DNA of 5,919 bases, taken from Candidatus Borrarchaeota archaeon. GTDB lineage: Archaea; Asgardarchaeota; Sifarchaeia; Borrarchaeales; Borrarchaeaceae. Shown one piece after another: positions 1 to 5,324 of the stretch (within the stretch, counting starts at the first letter, position 1; every line of letters starts with the position of its first letter). Made by a program: the position numbers and the translations under genes. Where the stretch lies: contig JAEORY010000271.1 of assembly GCA_016840645.1 (NCBI GenBank), positions 1 to 5,919 on the forward strand, in the 5' to 3' direction. The notes under the pieces were generated by a model. That model did no database searches and was not told the origin of the DNA. It saw only the letters and a list, made by a program, of their open reading frames with translations.

Positions 1-47
1 AAGCTAGTATACAATCAATAGAAAGTTATTGGGATGAAAAAGAATAA
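1..47 (+). CDS. Possible 3' end of an upstream rightward gene (partial)
   Basis: The frame starting at base 3 is open from the window edge to a TAA at 45-47 and would end in ASIQSIESYWDEKE. This acidic, Trp/Tyr-containing tail reads like a real protein C-terminus. It would overlap the next gene's ATG (34) by 14 nt, a normal arrangement in compact phage genomes. The frame of the next gene is closed by TAG at 19-21 and the third frame by TAG at 5-7. Only 14 codons are visible, so chance openness cannot be excluded and no function can be assigned. Confidence 0.3.
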   Translation, partial: ASIQSIESYWDEKE

Positions 48-417
48 ACCCACAAAACAAGAATTGCTAAATGCCCTAAATACTGAAGAACAGGTAAAAT
101 GGACAGAAAAAGATGAAAATCTTAGGGATGTAGATCATTTTATACTTGACATTGGATTAGTTTGGGGTAAAATGAAATATGATAGGTTATTATTAGAACT
201 TCTATATGAATACTGGTCTAAAAATCCAGTATCGTCTAAGCAATTTCACGCACACTTAGCCAAAAAGATTGGGACTGATAAAACTGGTAAATATACCATA
301 AACGAATATAATCTTATTTGGACTAGAGAGCAAATCAAAAAGAAGATTGGTCCGATGTTAATGAAGCGAGTTGTACGTGAGCAGAAAATCAAAACCAAAA
401 AAAAGAGATCCCCTTAA
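34..417 (+). CDS. Small hypothetical phage protein, 127 aa
   Basis: I do not recognise this protein. It has a polar N-terminus (about 1-35), a more hydrophobic helical middle (about 36-66, including DHFILDIGLVWGKMKYDRLL and LLELLYEYWSKNP), a stretch with a possible helix-turn-helix flavour (VSSKQFHAHLAKKIG, about 66-80), and a strongly basic C-terminus with many Lys and Arg (about 102-126). The basic tail and possible helix-turn-helix would fit a nucleic-acid-binding role, but this is inference only. The ATG at 34 is the first start after an in-frame TAG at 19-21. Its upstream region (GAAAG, then GGG directly before the ATG) is a poor ribosome-binding site compared with the leftward genes. 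The end overlaps the next gene by about 41 nt. An A8 run at 397-404 lies in that overlap, so the two frames might be joined by slippage or a sequence error. Confidence 0.75.
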   Translation: MKKNKPTKQELLNALNTEEQVKWTEKDENLRDVDHFILDIGLVWGKMKYDRLLLELLYEYWSKNPVSSKQFHAHLAKKIGTDKTGKYTINEYNLIWTREQIKKKIGPMLMKRVVREQKIKTKKKRSP

Positions 418-820
418 AACTAAAGATCAATCCCGATTGAGAAGACAATTTATTGATTATGACTATATCAAAAAGCTAAGTCCAGAAGAAAGAGAATTCC
501 TTGCTAAATTTACTGATGAATACTACGGAGGTGGTGGATTTAAGCGTGGGGAAGATGGGAAATTTGACTATACTGATAATGTCCATAAAACTGATGAATT
601 ACGTAGAGATTGCTACAATAAAAACAATCAAAATCAACGCTGCATCTATTCTTTAGCAAAAACTACAAATAAGGTTTATGAACTTGAAGAAGCTATTACA
701 AAAGCTGAAAATAGTGGGGAGAATTTGCAGGATTTATTTAATCTAAATCACGAGGATGATATAATTGAGCTTATTGATTCTCTTCTAGAAGAAGCTGAAG
801 AGGGAGGAGAGTCCAGTTAA
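377..820 (+). CDS. Small hypothetical phage protein, 147 aa, with Lys/Arg-rich start and acidic tail
   Basis: The function is unknown. Features in order, numbered from the GTG at 377: a very basic N-terminus (about 2-23, MSRKSKPKKR onward); a probable conserved core at about 25-52 (FIDYDYIKKLSPEEREFLAKF, then TDEYYGGGG); a Lys/Asp-rich segment with LRRDCYNKNNQNQRCIYS (about 75-92); a helical stretch (about 96-115); and an acidic C-terminus (about 126-147). The pattern of DYDY, LSPEE, EYY and LRRDCYN resembles small hypothetical phage proteins I have seen, but I cannot name a family. No ATG starts this frame. TTG at 371 (149 aa) and GTG at 377 are both possible, and GTG is preferred because GAG at 368-370 sits 6 nt before it. 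It overlaps the preceding gene by 41 nt and the convergent gene by 36 nt. Low-grade start signals leave room for coupling to, or fusion with, the preceding frame. Confidence 0.78.
   Translation: MSRKSKPKKRDPLKTKDQSRLRRQFIDYDYIKKLSPEEREFLAKFTDEYYGGGGFKRGEDGKFDYTDNVHKTDELRRDCYNKNNQNQRCIYSLAKTTNKVYELEEAITKAENSGENLQDLFNLNHEDDIIELIDSLLEEAEEGGESS
397..404 (+). other. A8 run in the overlap of two rightward frames
   Basis: Eight adenines followed by G lie where the 34-417 and 377-820 frames overlap. The downstream gene is in the +1 frame of the upstream one, so loss of a single A (or a +1/-2 slip) would join them into one protein of about 261 aa, running through a shared Lys/Arg-rich stretch. A canonical -1 slip would not reach the downstream frame. 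Another A8 run on the coding strand of the 470-aa gene (3121-3128) is read straight through, so the run alone proves nothing. Confidence 0.35.
785..820. other. Convergent tail-to-tail overlap of two genes
   Basis: The last 12 codons, stop included, of the rightward gene (377-820) and of the leftward gene (785-1129) are read from the same 36 bp, with codons in exact antisense register. Glu codons (GAA, GAG) face Phe and Leu codons (TTC, CTC), and Gly (GGA) faces Ser (TCC). The TAA of one gene lies opposite a Leu TTA of the other, and the TAG lies opposite a Leu CTA. The same bases thus give an acidic tail on one strand and a hydrophobic end on the other. There is no room for a dedicated terminator between the two units. 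Confidence 0.75.
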
Positions 821-1129
821 TAAGGCTCCAGGTAGTGCCAACCAAAGCATAGCAAATTTAATTTTATCGCCAATATCTTTTCTTTTAGCTGCTTTATCTT
901 CTTCCATTTTCTTTTGAAATGCATAATCTTCTGTCATTGCTTCTAGATGAGGAATTAATGGTATGAGTATAGCAGTAATTTTAGTATCTGCTGAAACATG
1001 ATCTTTAACCATTTCCATGTGATTATCCATTTTACTTTCTATCTTAATTACAGATTTTTCTACATCTTCAACTTTATCGTTAACTTTATCGACTTTAGTT
1101 TCTAATCTGTTAAATCTCTCATCACTCAT
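785..1129 (-). CDS. Coiled-coil protein with C-terminal membrane segment (holin-like candidate), 114 aa
   Basis: The N-terminal half is a nearly perfect heptad coiled coil: F6, L9, V13, V16, V20, V23, V27, I30, M34, H37 and V41 fall at 3/4 spacing. A short hydrophobic patch (ITAILIPLIPHL, 51-62) follows, then a charged linker rich in Lys and Arg (73-91), and one hydrophobic segment (about 92-114, FAMLWLALPGALLTGLSSLF) that ends the protein. The positive charges before the segment favour an N-inside orientation. This topology recalls small phage holins and XhlA-type proteins, but I see no family-specific motif; it could equally be a membrane-anchored virion component. The ATG at 1129 has GGAG 6 nt upstream. 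Its start overlaps the end of the 619-aa gene by 8 nt (ATGAGTGA), so translational coupling is likely. It is the last gene of the leftward operon and overlaps the convergent gene by 36 bp. Confidence 0.82.
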   Translation of the reverse strand: MSDERFNRLETKVDKVNDKVEDVEKSVIKIESKMDNHMEMVKDHVSADTKITAILIPLIPHLEAMTEDYAFQKKMEEDKAAKRKDIGDKIKFAMLWLALPGALLTGLSSLFSFF

Positions 1130-2981
1130 TCTCTTCTCCAGATTGTAACAATTCCATTAATTTTGATTTTATAGCAGGTTGTTGACTTGCTGAAAATAAT
1201 AACGCATTTTTACTAGTTATGTCAGGAGCTTGTGCCACTTCGTTAATGAAATTACTCATTCGTTCACCTTCCTGACCAGGATACATTCTTCTAGCATTTA
1301 GTGAGAGTTTTTGTATTGCTGTTGCTGGAAGATTAGCAATATCTTTAACCATTCTAGCTGTACTACCTAATGCTGCGCCTGTTTTTACACCAGCTGCTTG
1401 AATACCACCACCAATAGCACTTTGGACACCTGGAGTACCAGCAATAACTTCACCACCTCCACCTCTAGCAGTTTGTCCAAGATCGATAAGTTTAGCTTTC
1501 TTTAGAATCTTATTTCCGAATCTATCTGCAAATCCTCGAGCTAATCCATCCATTTGATTTACGAAATGGATAAAATCTTGTTGTTTAACAACTTGACCTG
1601 GGTCAGCAATTTGTATTGCCATATCTCTAATAAACTTAGATGCTTGATTAACATCGTCTATATTTCTTGATAGTGTGTTAAGACTTGGAAACATATCGTT
1701 TAATGTTTCATAAAATAAAGCTTGTTGTTTCAGAGCTTTTTGATACGCTTGATCACCACTTTCAAGAGCAATGCGTTCCATACCCTTTTTAGTTAATAAA
1801 TTTCTAGCTTCTGACATAGCTCTTTGGATAGTACCTGATCCTGCTGCTTGAGACATAGAGTTTATCTTTTTTCTCAAACTATGTAATTGTTCACCGGACA
1901 TTAGCATTTTATTTATTGAATAGTCGGCTACATCTGTAGTAGCAACGTCTTTTACTTTTTCTGTTAATTTATCTTTAAAATTTAATAAAGCTTTTGCTGC
2001 CTCATCATCAACACTTTCCGCAATAAGATCATCAATATAGTTCATAACATTTGCTAAATCATCAGTTACGTCAATCTTATTTTGGTATTTACTAGCTATT
2101 TTAGTTACTTCATCATCTAGATCACGAGCAATTGTCTGTAAGGCTCCTTCACCATCTCCTAAAGCTTCTTTGGTCATATTTTTTAATTCTTCGGCATTTC
2201 TTTTTATGGAAGTTTTTCCTGCAAATGGAACCTTCTTATATGCTGTTTCTGCAGCATCTAACACTTTTTCTGCAATGGCAGATTGTTCTTTAGCTATTTC
2301 TACGCCCTTCTTAAGACCTCCTTTAATGAGTCCTGTACCTTTGCCAGCAACTTTAAGTCCACCTGTTAATACTGGTGCTGCAACTGCGCCTGTTAGAGCT
2401 TCTTTGGCAACATCTTTAACAAATTCACCAACTTCACCTTTAGTAAGATCAGCTTCACTTTTACCTACACCATATGCGGCACCAGCTTTTGCACCAGATT
2501 TCATTAATTGCTTTAAAGCTTGTTTAGCACCAACTTTACCTGCACTAGCTACTGCTGATGCACCACCTGTAAAAAATGCAGGGGCAATACCACCGGCTAT
2601 TTCACTTGCTAGAGCTATTGAAGGATGTGCTTCCTCGCCAGCCTTTCTTCTAGCTTCTGCTTTATCTCGTTCGCTACGATACGTATCCATAATATCTTTT
2701 AATTGTGCTTCGCCAAATGCTGTCTCATAAGCGGCTTTTAACCCACCTTCAATTTCACCTGCACCTCCAAACAATAAACCTTCTGCTCCACTTCTTAATG
2801 CAGTTTCTATTTCACTTGGAATTTCAACTTGATCTTGAGGAGTATCTGAAGTTTTAAATTCTTCAGTATCTAACTCAACATCTTCAAATGAATCGAATTC
2901 TTTATCTAAATTGGACACTATTTTTTCAGTATCTAACTCAACATCTTCAAATGAATCGAATTCTTTATCTAAATTGGACAC
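1122..2981 (-). CDS. Putative phage ejection/internal virion protein, Gly/Ala-rich, 619 aa
   Basis: The protein opens with two near-identical acidic 21-residue repeats (2-22 and 23-43; SNLDKEFDSFEDVELDTE each). Residues about 58-145 carry a pattern I associate with structural proteins of uncultured marine phages: ALRSGAEGLLFGGAGEIEGG, then a YRSERDKAEARRKA-like helix, AHPSIALASEIAGGIAP and a Gly/Ala hydrophobic patch. Further Gly/Ala-rich hydrophobic patches lie at about 145-225 and 507-540 (GGGGEVIAGTPGVQSAIGGG). The middle (about 235-500) is charged and helical. The C-terminus contains NALLFSASQQPAIKSKL (592-608), an ending also familiar from such proteins. An envelope-penetrating or genome-delivery role is inferred, not shown. 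The start is GTG at 2981, sharing one base with the preceding TAG (TAGTG); GAGG lies 7 nt upstream. The copied GTG at 2918 (V22) has no such site, which decides the start. Confidence 0.9.
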   Translation of the reverse strand: MSNLDKEFDSFEDVELDTEKIVSNLDKEFDSFEDVELDTEEFKTSDTPQDQVEIPSEIETALRSGAEGLLFGGAGEIEGGLKAAYETAFGEAQLKDIMDTYRSERDKAEARRKAGEEAHPSIALASEIAGGIAPAFFTGGASAVASAGKVGAKQALKQLMKSGAKAGAAYGVGKSEADLTKGEVGEFVKDVAKEALTGAVAAPVLTGGLKVAGKGTGLIKGGLKKGVEIAKEQSAIAEKVLDAAETAYKKVPFAGKTSIKRNAEELKNMTKEALGDGEGALQTIARDLDDEVTKIASKYQNKIDVTDDLANVMNYIDDLIAESVDDEAAKALLNFKDKLTEKVKDVATTDVADYSINKMLMSGEQLHSLRKKINSMSQAAGSGTIQRAMSEARNLLTKKGMERIALESGDQAYQKALKQQALFYETLNDMFPSLNTLSRNIDDVNQASKFIRDMAIQIADPGQVVKQQDFIHFVNQMDGLARGFADRFGNKILKKAKLIDLGQTARGGGGEVIAGTPGVQSAIGGGIQAAGVKTGAALGSTARMVKDIANLPATAIQKLSLNARRMYPGQEGERMSNFINEVAQAPDITSKNALLFSASQQPAIKSKLMELLQSGEENE

Positions 2982-2984
2982 TAT
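2862..2984 (-). repeat. 60-bp perfect direct repeat, period 63 bp, at the gene start
   Basis: Bases 2862-2921 and 2925-2984 are identical over 60 bp and are offset by 63 bp (21 codons), so the frame is kept. The right copy contains the GTG start codon of the 619-aa gene and the two bases before it; the left copy carries the same GTG as internal codon 22 (Val). Identity extends to synonymous positions, which points to a recent tandem duplication, for instance by replication slippage. The product gains a second acidic 21-residue unit. Confidence 0.95.
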
Positions 2985-4393
2985 CTAACCTCTTCATAAT
3001 TAGGATTACTTAGATATTTTTCTACTTTATCTTTTGGAACTTTTCTAGTAGCCCCATCACTCTTTCTTCGTATTGTAACTGTTTCACCCACTTGTGTTTG
3101 TTTTGATTCTACATTGCTTATTTTTTTTCCAAATCTAGCTTCAACATCTTCATACGACATATCATTTGGTTTGCCGAAATTTTGATATGCTTGTTCAATG
3201 TAATATTTTCTAGTACCTTCTAATTTTTTTCTAGCACCTGTTTGCATTATATAGTTAATATCTTTTAGATCTTTTGCTGTTAAATCACTTGTCTTTCCTT
3301 TAAAAGCACCACTAAAATAATCTAATACTTTACCACTAACATCAAATCTTTGAATATATCTAACAACATCAGCATCTGTTAATACACCAACTTCACCCAT
3401 TGCTCTAGCCATTTTTGTACCTAAAGCACCAAGTGCTACTTTATTACCTTTCTTCATTGCATCTAATAATCCATCAGCTTGGTCAAAGGCAATTCCTTGT
3501 TTTCTTAAAGCTTTTACAACATCATCCCTTTCGAAATCTTTTACCACACCTCTTAGTTCTTTATCAAGTTTTCGTCGTTGATCTAACGTACGTCTTGCTT
3601 CTTCTTTTTCTCTTTGAGCATAATATCTATCTTCTTTGGCTCTTGCTATCTTTTCTCGTGAAGCTATCGCTCTTTCTTGCATTTGTTGATTAATTAGGGT
3701 TGGGGCAAATTTTTGAATTTCTGCAGCACTCATATTATCAGGAACATTTATTCCAAACACTTTACTAAGTTGATCTCTTGCATTTATAGACATATTAGAA
3801 TTAGCATTATGTAATTCTTCTTTATTAAGAGTTTCTATATCTTGCTTTGCATTTTGTCTTATTGAGTTTACTATATTCGACATATCTGATTTTACTGGTG
3901 TTTTTTGTCCACTAGCTACTCCAGCAAAACCACCTAACATCTTTCCTATTCCTCCAATTGCATTAGCCCAAAACTCTTTATTTCTAGCTTCTGTTTTAGC
4001 CTCGTCCCTTAACTTCTGATAATCCTTATCATCTTCCATCATTTTAGTTTCAGGTTGACTTGCAGGTGCTCTTACAGGTGCAGCAGCTTTAGCTAACTCA
4101 ACCAACTTTTCAATTGGCTTAGGTTCGGTACGTTGCTCCAAGACCTCAGGTTTTTCCATACTCATTGGATTTTCAACTTCTCTACTCATCATAGGTTCTT
4201 GCTTACCTTCCATATAATCTAGAAGTTTTCGATCATTTTCTGGTATTTCCATGCTCATTGGACCGATAACAGATGAAGGAGTAGGAGCTGATTGCTCTAC
4301 TTCTCGACTTTGTAAGATTTCAGGTACGCCCTTATCTTCTCGAAGTTCTCTTCCTTCTCTAGTATATTGTAAAAGACGATCTAAAAAACTCAT
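2981..4393 (-). CDS. Putative phage virion protein, coiled coil with Gly-rich hydrophobic segment, 470 aa
   Basis: Layout: a charged N-terminus (1-35); a Pro/Met/Glu-rich low-complexity region with two copies of an SREVE plus PMSMExPE module (about 29-83); an Ala/Pro linker (100-115); one Gly-rich hydrophobic segment (about 141-162, FWANAIGGIGKMLGGFAGVA); a long charged helical region rich in Lys, Arg and Glu (about 235-300), probably a coiled coil; a domain with LTDADVVRYIQRF and DLTAKDLKDINYIMQ (338-384) of a type I associate with marine-phage structural proteins; and a short C-terminal module (about 435-470, VTIRRKSDGATRKVP, KVEKYL, YEEV) resembling terminal modules of phage virion proteins. 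No enzyme motif is seen. The role as a virion or ejection component is inferred from this style and from its neighbours. The ATG at 4393 has GAGG 7 nt upstream and lies 2 nt after the preceding stop. Its end overlaps the next start by 1 nt. Confidence 0.9.
   Translation of the reverse strand: MSFLDRLLQYTREGRELREDKGVPEILQSREVEQSAPTPSSVIGPMSMEIPENDRKLLDYMEGKQEPMMSREVENPMSMEKPEVLEQRTEPKPIEKLVELAKAAAPVRAPASQPETKMMEDDKDYQKLRDEAKTEARNKEFWANAIGGIGKMLGGFAGVASGQKTPVKSDMSNIVNSIRQNAKQDIETLNKEELHNANSNMSINARDQLSKVFGINVPDNMSAAEIQKFAPTLINQQMQERAIASREKIARAKEDRYYAQREKEEARRTLDQRRKLDKELRGVVKDFERDDVVKALRKQGIAFDQADGLLDAMKKGNKVALGALGTKMARAMGEVGVLTDADVVRYIQRFDVSGKVLDYFSGAFKGKTSDLTAKDLKDINYIMQTGARKKLEGTRKYYIEQAYQNFGKPNDMSYEDVEARFGKKISNVESKQTQVGETVTIRRKSDGATRKVPKDKVEKYLSNPNYEEVR
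2989..2995 (-). promoter_or_regulatory. Shine-Dalgarno site GAAGAGG for the 619-aa gene
   Basis: On the minus strand GAAGAGG ends 7 nt before the GTG at 2981, inside the last codons (YEEVR) of the 470-aa gene. The duplicated GTG at 2918 is preceded by A-rich sequence without GAGG. The site therefore identifies the outer GTG as the working start and includes both repeat units in the protein. Confidence 0.75.
4145..4309 (-). repeat. Degenerate duplicated module inside the 470-aa protein
   Basis: SREVE occurs at residues 29-33 and 70-74, each followed by PMSME(I/K)PE at 45-52 and 76-83. The coding DNA has drifted: Ser AGC versus AGT, Pro CCA versus CCT, Glu GAA versus GAG. This is therefore an older or selected repeat, unlike the fresh 60-bp duplication in the next gene. 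The region is Met/Pro/Glu-rich and probably unstructured; it may be a short linear motif used twice. Confidence 0.6.
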
Positions 4394-4395
4394 AT

Positions 4396-4710
4396 TTATT
4401 CCTCAGAATATTTTTGTTTAACTTTATTTGCTCTATCTCTTGCAATTCCCCTAAGCATATCATAATACTCATCTCTAGGGGATTTTGATTCCATATCGAT
4501 TTGTTCTAATTCCTCTAGTTCTAAATCTCTTCCAAGTCCTTCTTCAGCAGCATGGAGTCTAATTTCTGCTGGAGATCTGTATGGTTTTTCTTTTGATCTC
4601 TCATTCATAGAAACAATACTATCTTTCATTCTTTTCTTATAATAATCCCCTACATCATAATTTTGTGACATGTCAGATTCAATATTCATAAACTCTCGTA
4701 GGTTTTTCAT
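4396..4710 (-). CDS. Small charged hypothetical protein, 104 aa
   Basis: I do not recognise this protein. It is highly charged and predicted helical, with no membrane segment and no Cys. Visible parts: a Met-rich N-terminus (MKNLREFMNIESDM), a Tyr/Lys patch (DYYKKRMKD, about 22-30), PYRSPAEIRLHAAEEGLG (43-60), an acidic stretch with DLELEELEQIDME (62-74), and a basic C-terminal helix (about 80-101). The frame allows GTG at 4713, but the ATG at 4710 is preferred because GAGG at 4716-4719 is 5 nt from the ATG and only 2 nt from the GTG. The ATG shares one base with the upstream TGA (TGATG), which implies translational coupling. Its position between putative virion genes suggests a minor virion protein or an assembly chaperone; that is inference only. 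Confidence 0.82.
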   Translation of the reverse strand: MKNLREFMNIESDMSQNYDVGDYYKKRMKDSIVSMNERSKEKPYRSPAEIRLHAAEEGLGRDLELEELEQIDMESKSPRDEYYDMLRGIARDRANKVKQKYSEE

Positions 4711-5324
4711 CACTTCCTCATTAATCTTTTAAGCATTTGACTATGTTTTTCTTCTGAGTCGCCATTAGCAATTTCACGGAACATATTAACATTTTCATTA
4801 TGTTGGTTCTCTTCTCTCAATTTCCTAACTCGTTCTAATTGAGCATTTTCAAATGCCAATTCTTCAGCATCACTTGCATCTTCAGAGTCAGCAAGTAACC
4901 CAGCTAATCCTAAAGCTGCACCACCTAAACCTCTAGCTGCTGGTGCTGCTAGTTTTCCTAATTTACTAGCTTTATTTATAGGGTATTTACTAGGACGAAT
5001 TAGGTCAGGATATTTATTTTTTATTAGATCGTCGATATCTGGAGTCATTACTTCTTTTGCTTTTAACGCCCCACTGTCAGGAAGTTTTTTAGCAATGAAT
5101 TTATCTTTTACTTCTGGCATATCTATATCTTTTAAAACTCCTTGATTAGAAGTTGGATAACGATCCACCATTAGACGATCAAACTCACCTGCCATTGCTG
5201 TACTATCTGGAATAGCTCTATCACCAACGACACCTAAAGCTTGTTTAAGTTCTCTACCAAAATCACCAGTTTTTAGTTTACCTAAGGCAATTTGTCTAAG
5301 TTTTTCTAATTCTTCTGGACTCAT
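4710..5324 (-). CDS. Hypothetical virion-type protein with Gly/Ala hydrophobic segment, 204 aa
   Basis: I cannot name a family. The N-terminal part (1-40) is helical and charged. The middle (41-122) is Asp/Lys/Pro-rich with a loose internal echo: DRLMVDRYP (49-57) and DDLIKNKYPDLIRPSKYP (98-115) both read acidic, Leu/Ile, Lys/Arg, Tyr-Pro. A Gly/Ala hydrophobic segment (about 125-145, LAAPAARGLGGAALGLAGLL) follows a Lys-rich stretch, and then an acidic patch (146-156) and a charged helical tail (157-204). The segment contains small-residue spacing of the GxxxG kind and could insert into a membrane. In this operon that fits a minor virion or ejection protein, as inference. The ATG at 5324 has GAGG 7 nt upstream and overlaps the preceding stop by one base (TAATG); the end overlaps the next start by one base (TGATG). 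Confidence 0.87.
   Translation of the reverse strand: MSPEELEKLRQIALGKLKTGDFGRELKQALGVVGDRAIPDSTAMAGEFDRLMVDRYPTSNQGVLKDIDMPEVKDKFIAKKLPDSGALKAKEVMTPDIDDLIKNKYPDLIRPSKYPINKASKLGKLAAPAARGLGGAALGLAGLLADSEDASDAEELAFENAQLERVRKLREENQHNENVNMFREIANGDSEEKHSQMLKRLMRK
4716..4719 (-). promoter_or_regulatory. GAGG ribosome-binding site deciding ATG 4710 over GTG 4713
   Basis: The minus strand reads TGAGGAAGTGATG. GAGG is 5 nt from the ATG, a workable spacing, but only 2 nt from the adjacent in-frame GTG. The site also overlaps the last codons (MRK) of the preceding gene. Confidence 0.65.

Noticed and set aside
781..792. Perfect 12-nt palindrome TCTTCTAGAAGA across the TAG of the 114-aa gene
   Set aside because: With the central CTAG as loop the stem is only 4 bp, there is no GC-rich stem or T-tract, and both coding frames explain the bases. 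It is not a credible terminator or operator on its own.
822..837. Possible terminator stem after the rightward gene (GGC near 824, GCC near 837)
   Set aside because: It has only three pairing bases and no following T-run in the right place; it lies inside the coding sequence of the 114-aa gene.
1070..1092. Short repeated AACTTTATCG units, 12 nt apart
   Set aside because: They encode the VDKVNDKV heptads of the coiled coil, so ordinary protein periodicity explains them.
2170..2730. 186-codon open frame on the plus strand
   Set aside because: It lies wholly inside the 619-aa gene on the other strand. Its Ala/Pro/Ser/Leu-rich composition is the complement of Gly/Ala-rich codons, and it has no ribosome-binding site.
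2862..2984. The 60-bp repeat as a CRISPR array, iteron or attachment site
   Set aside because: There are only two contiguous copies with a 3-nt gap, in frame and coding for an acidic protein repeat. A tandem coding duplication explains it fully.
3415..3693. 92-codon open frame on the plus strand rich in Leu
   Set aside because: It is a shadow of the Lys/Glu-rich coiled-coil region of the 470-aa gene; Leu and Tyr runs are the antisense of Lys and Glu codons. It has no supporting start signal.
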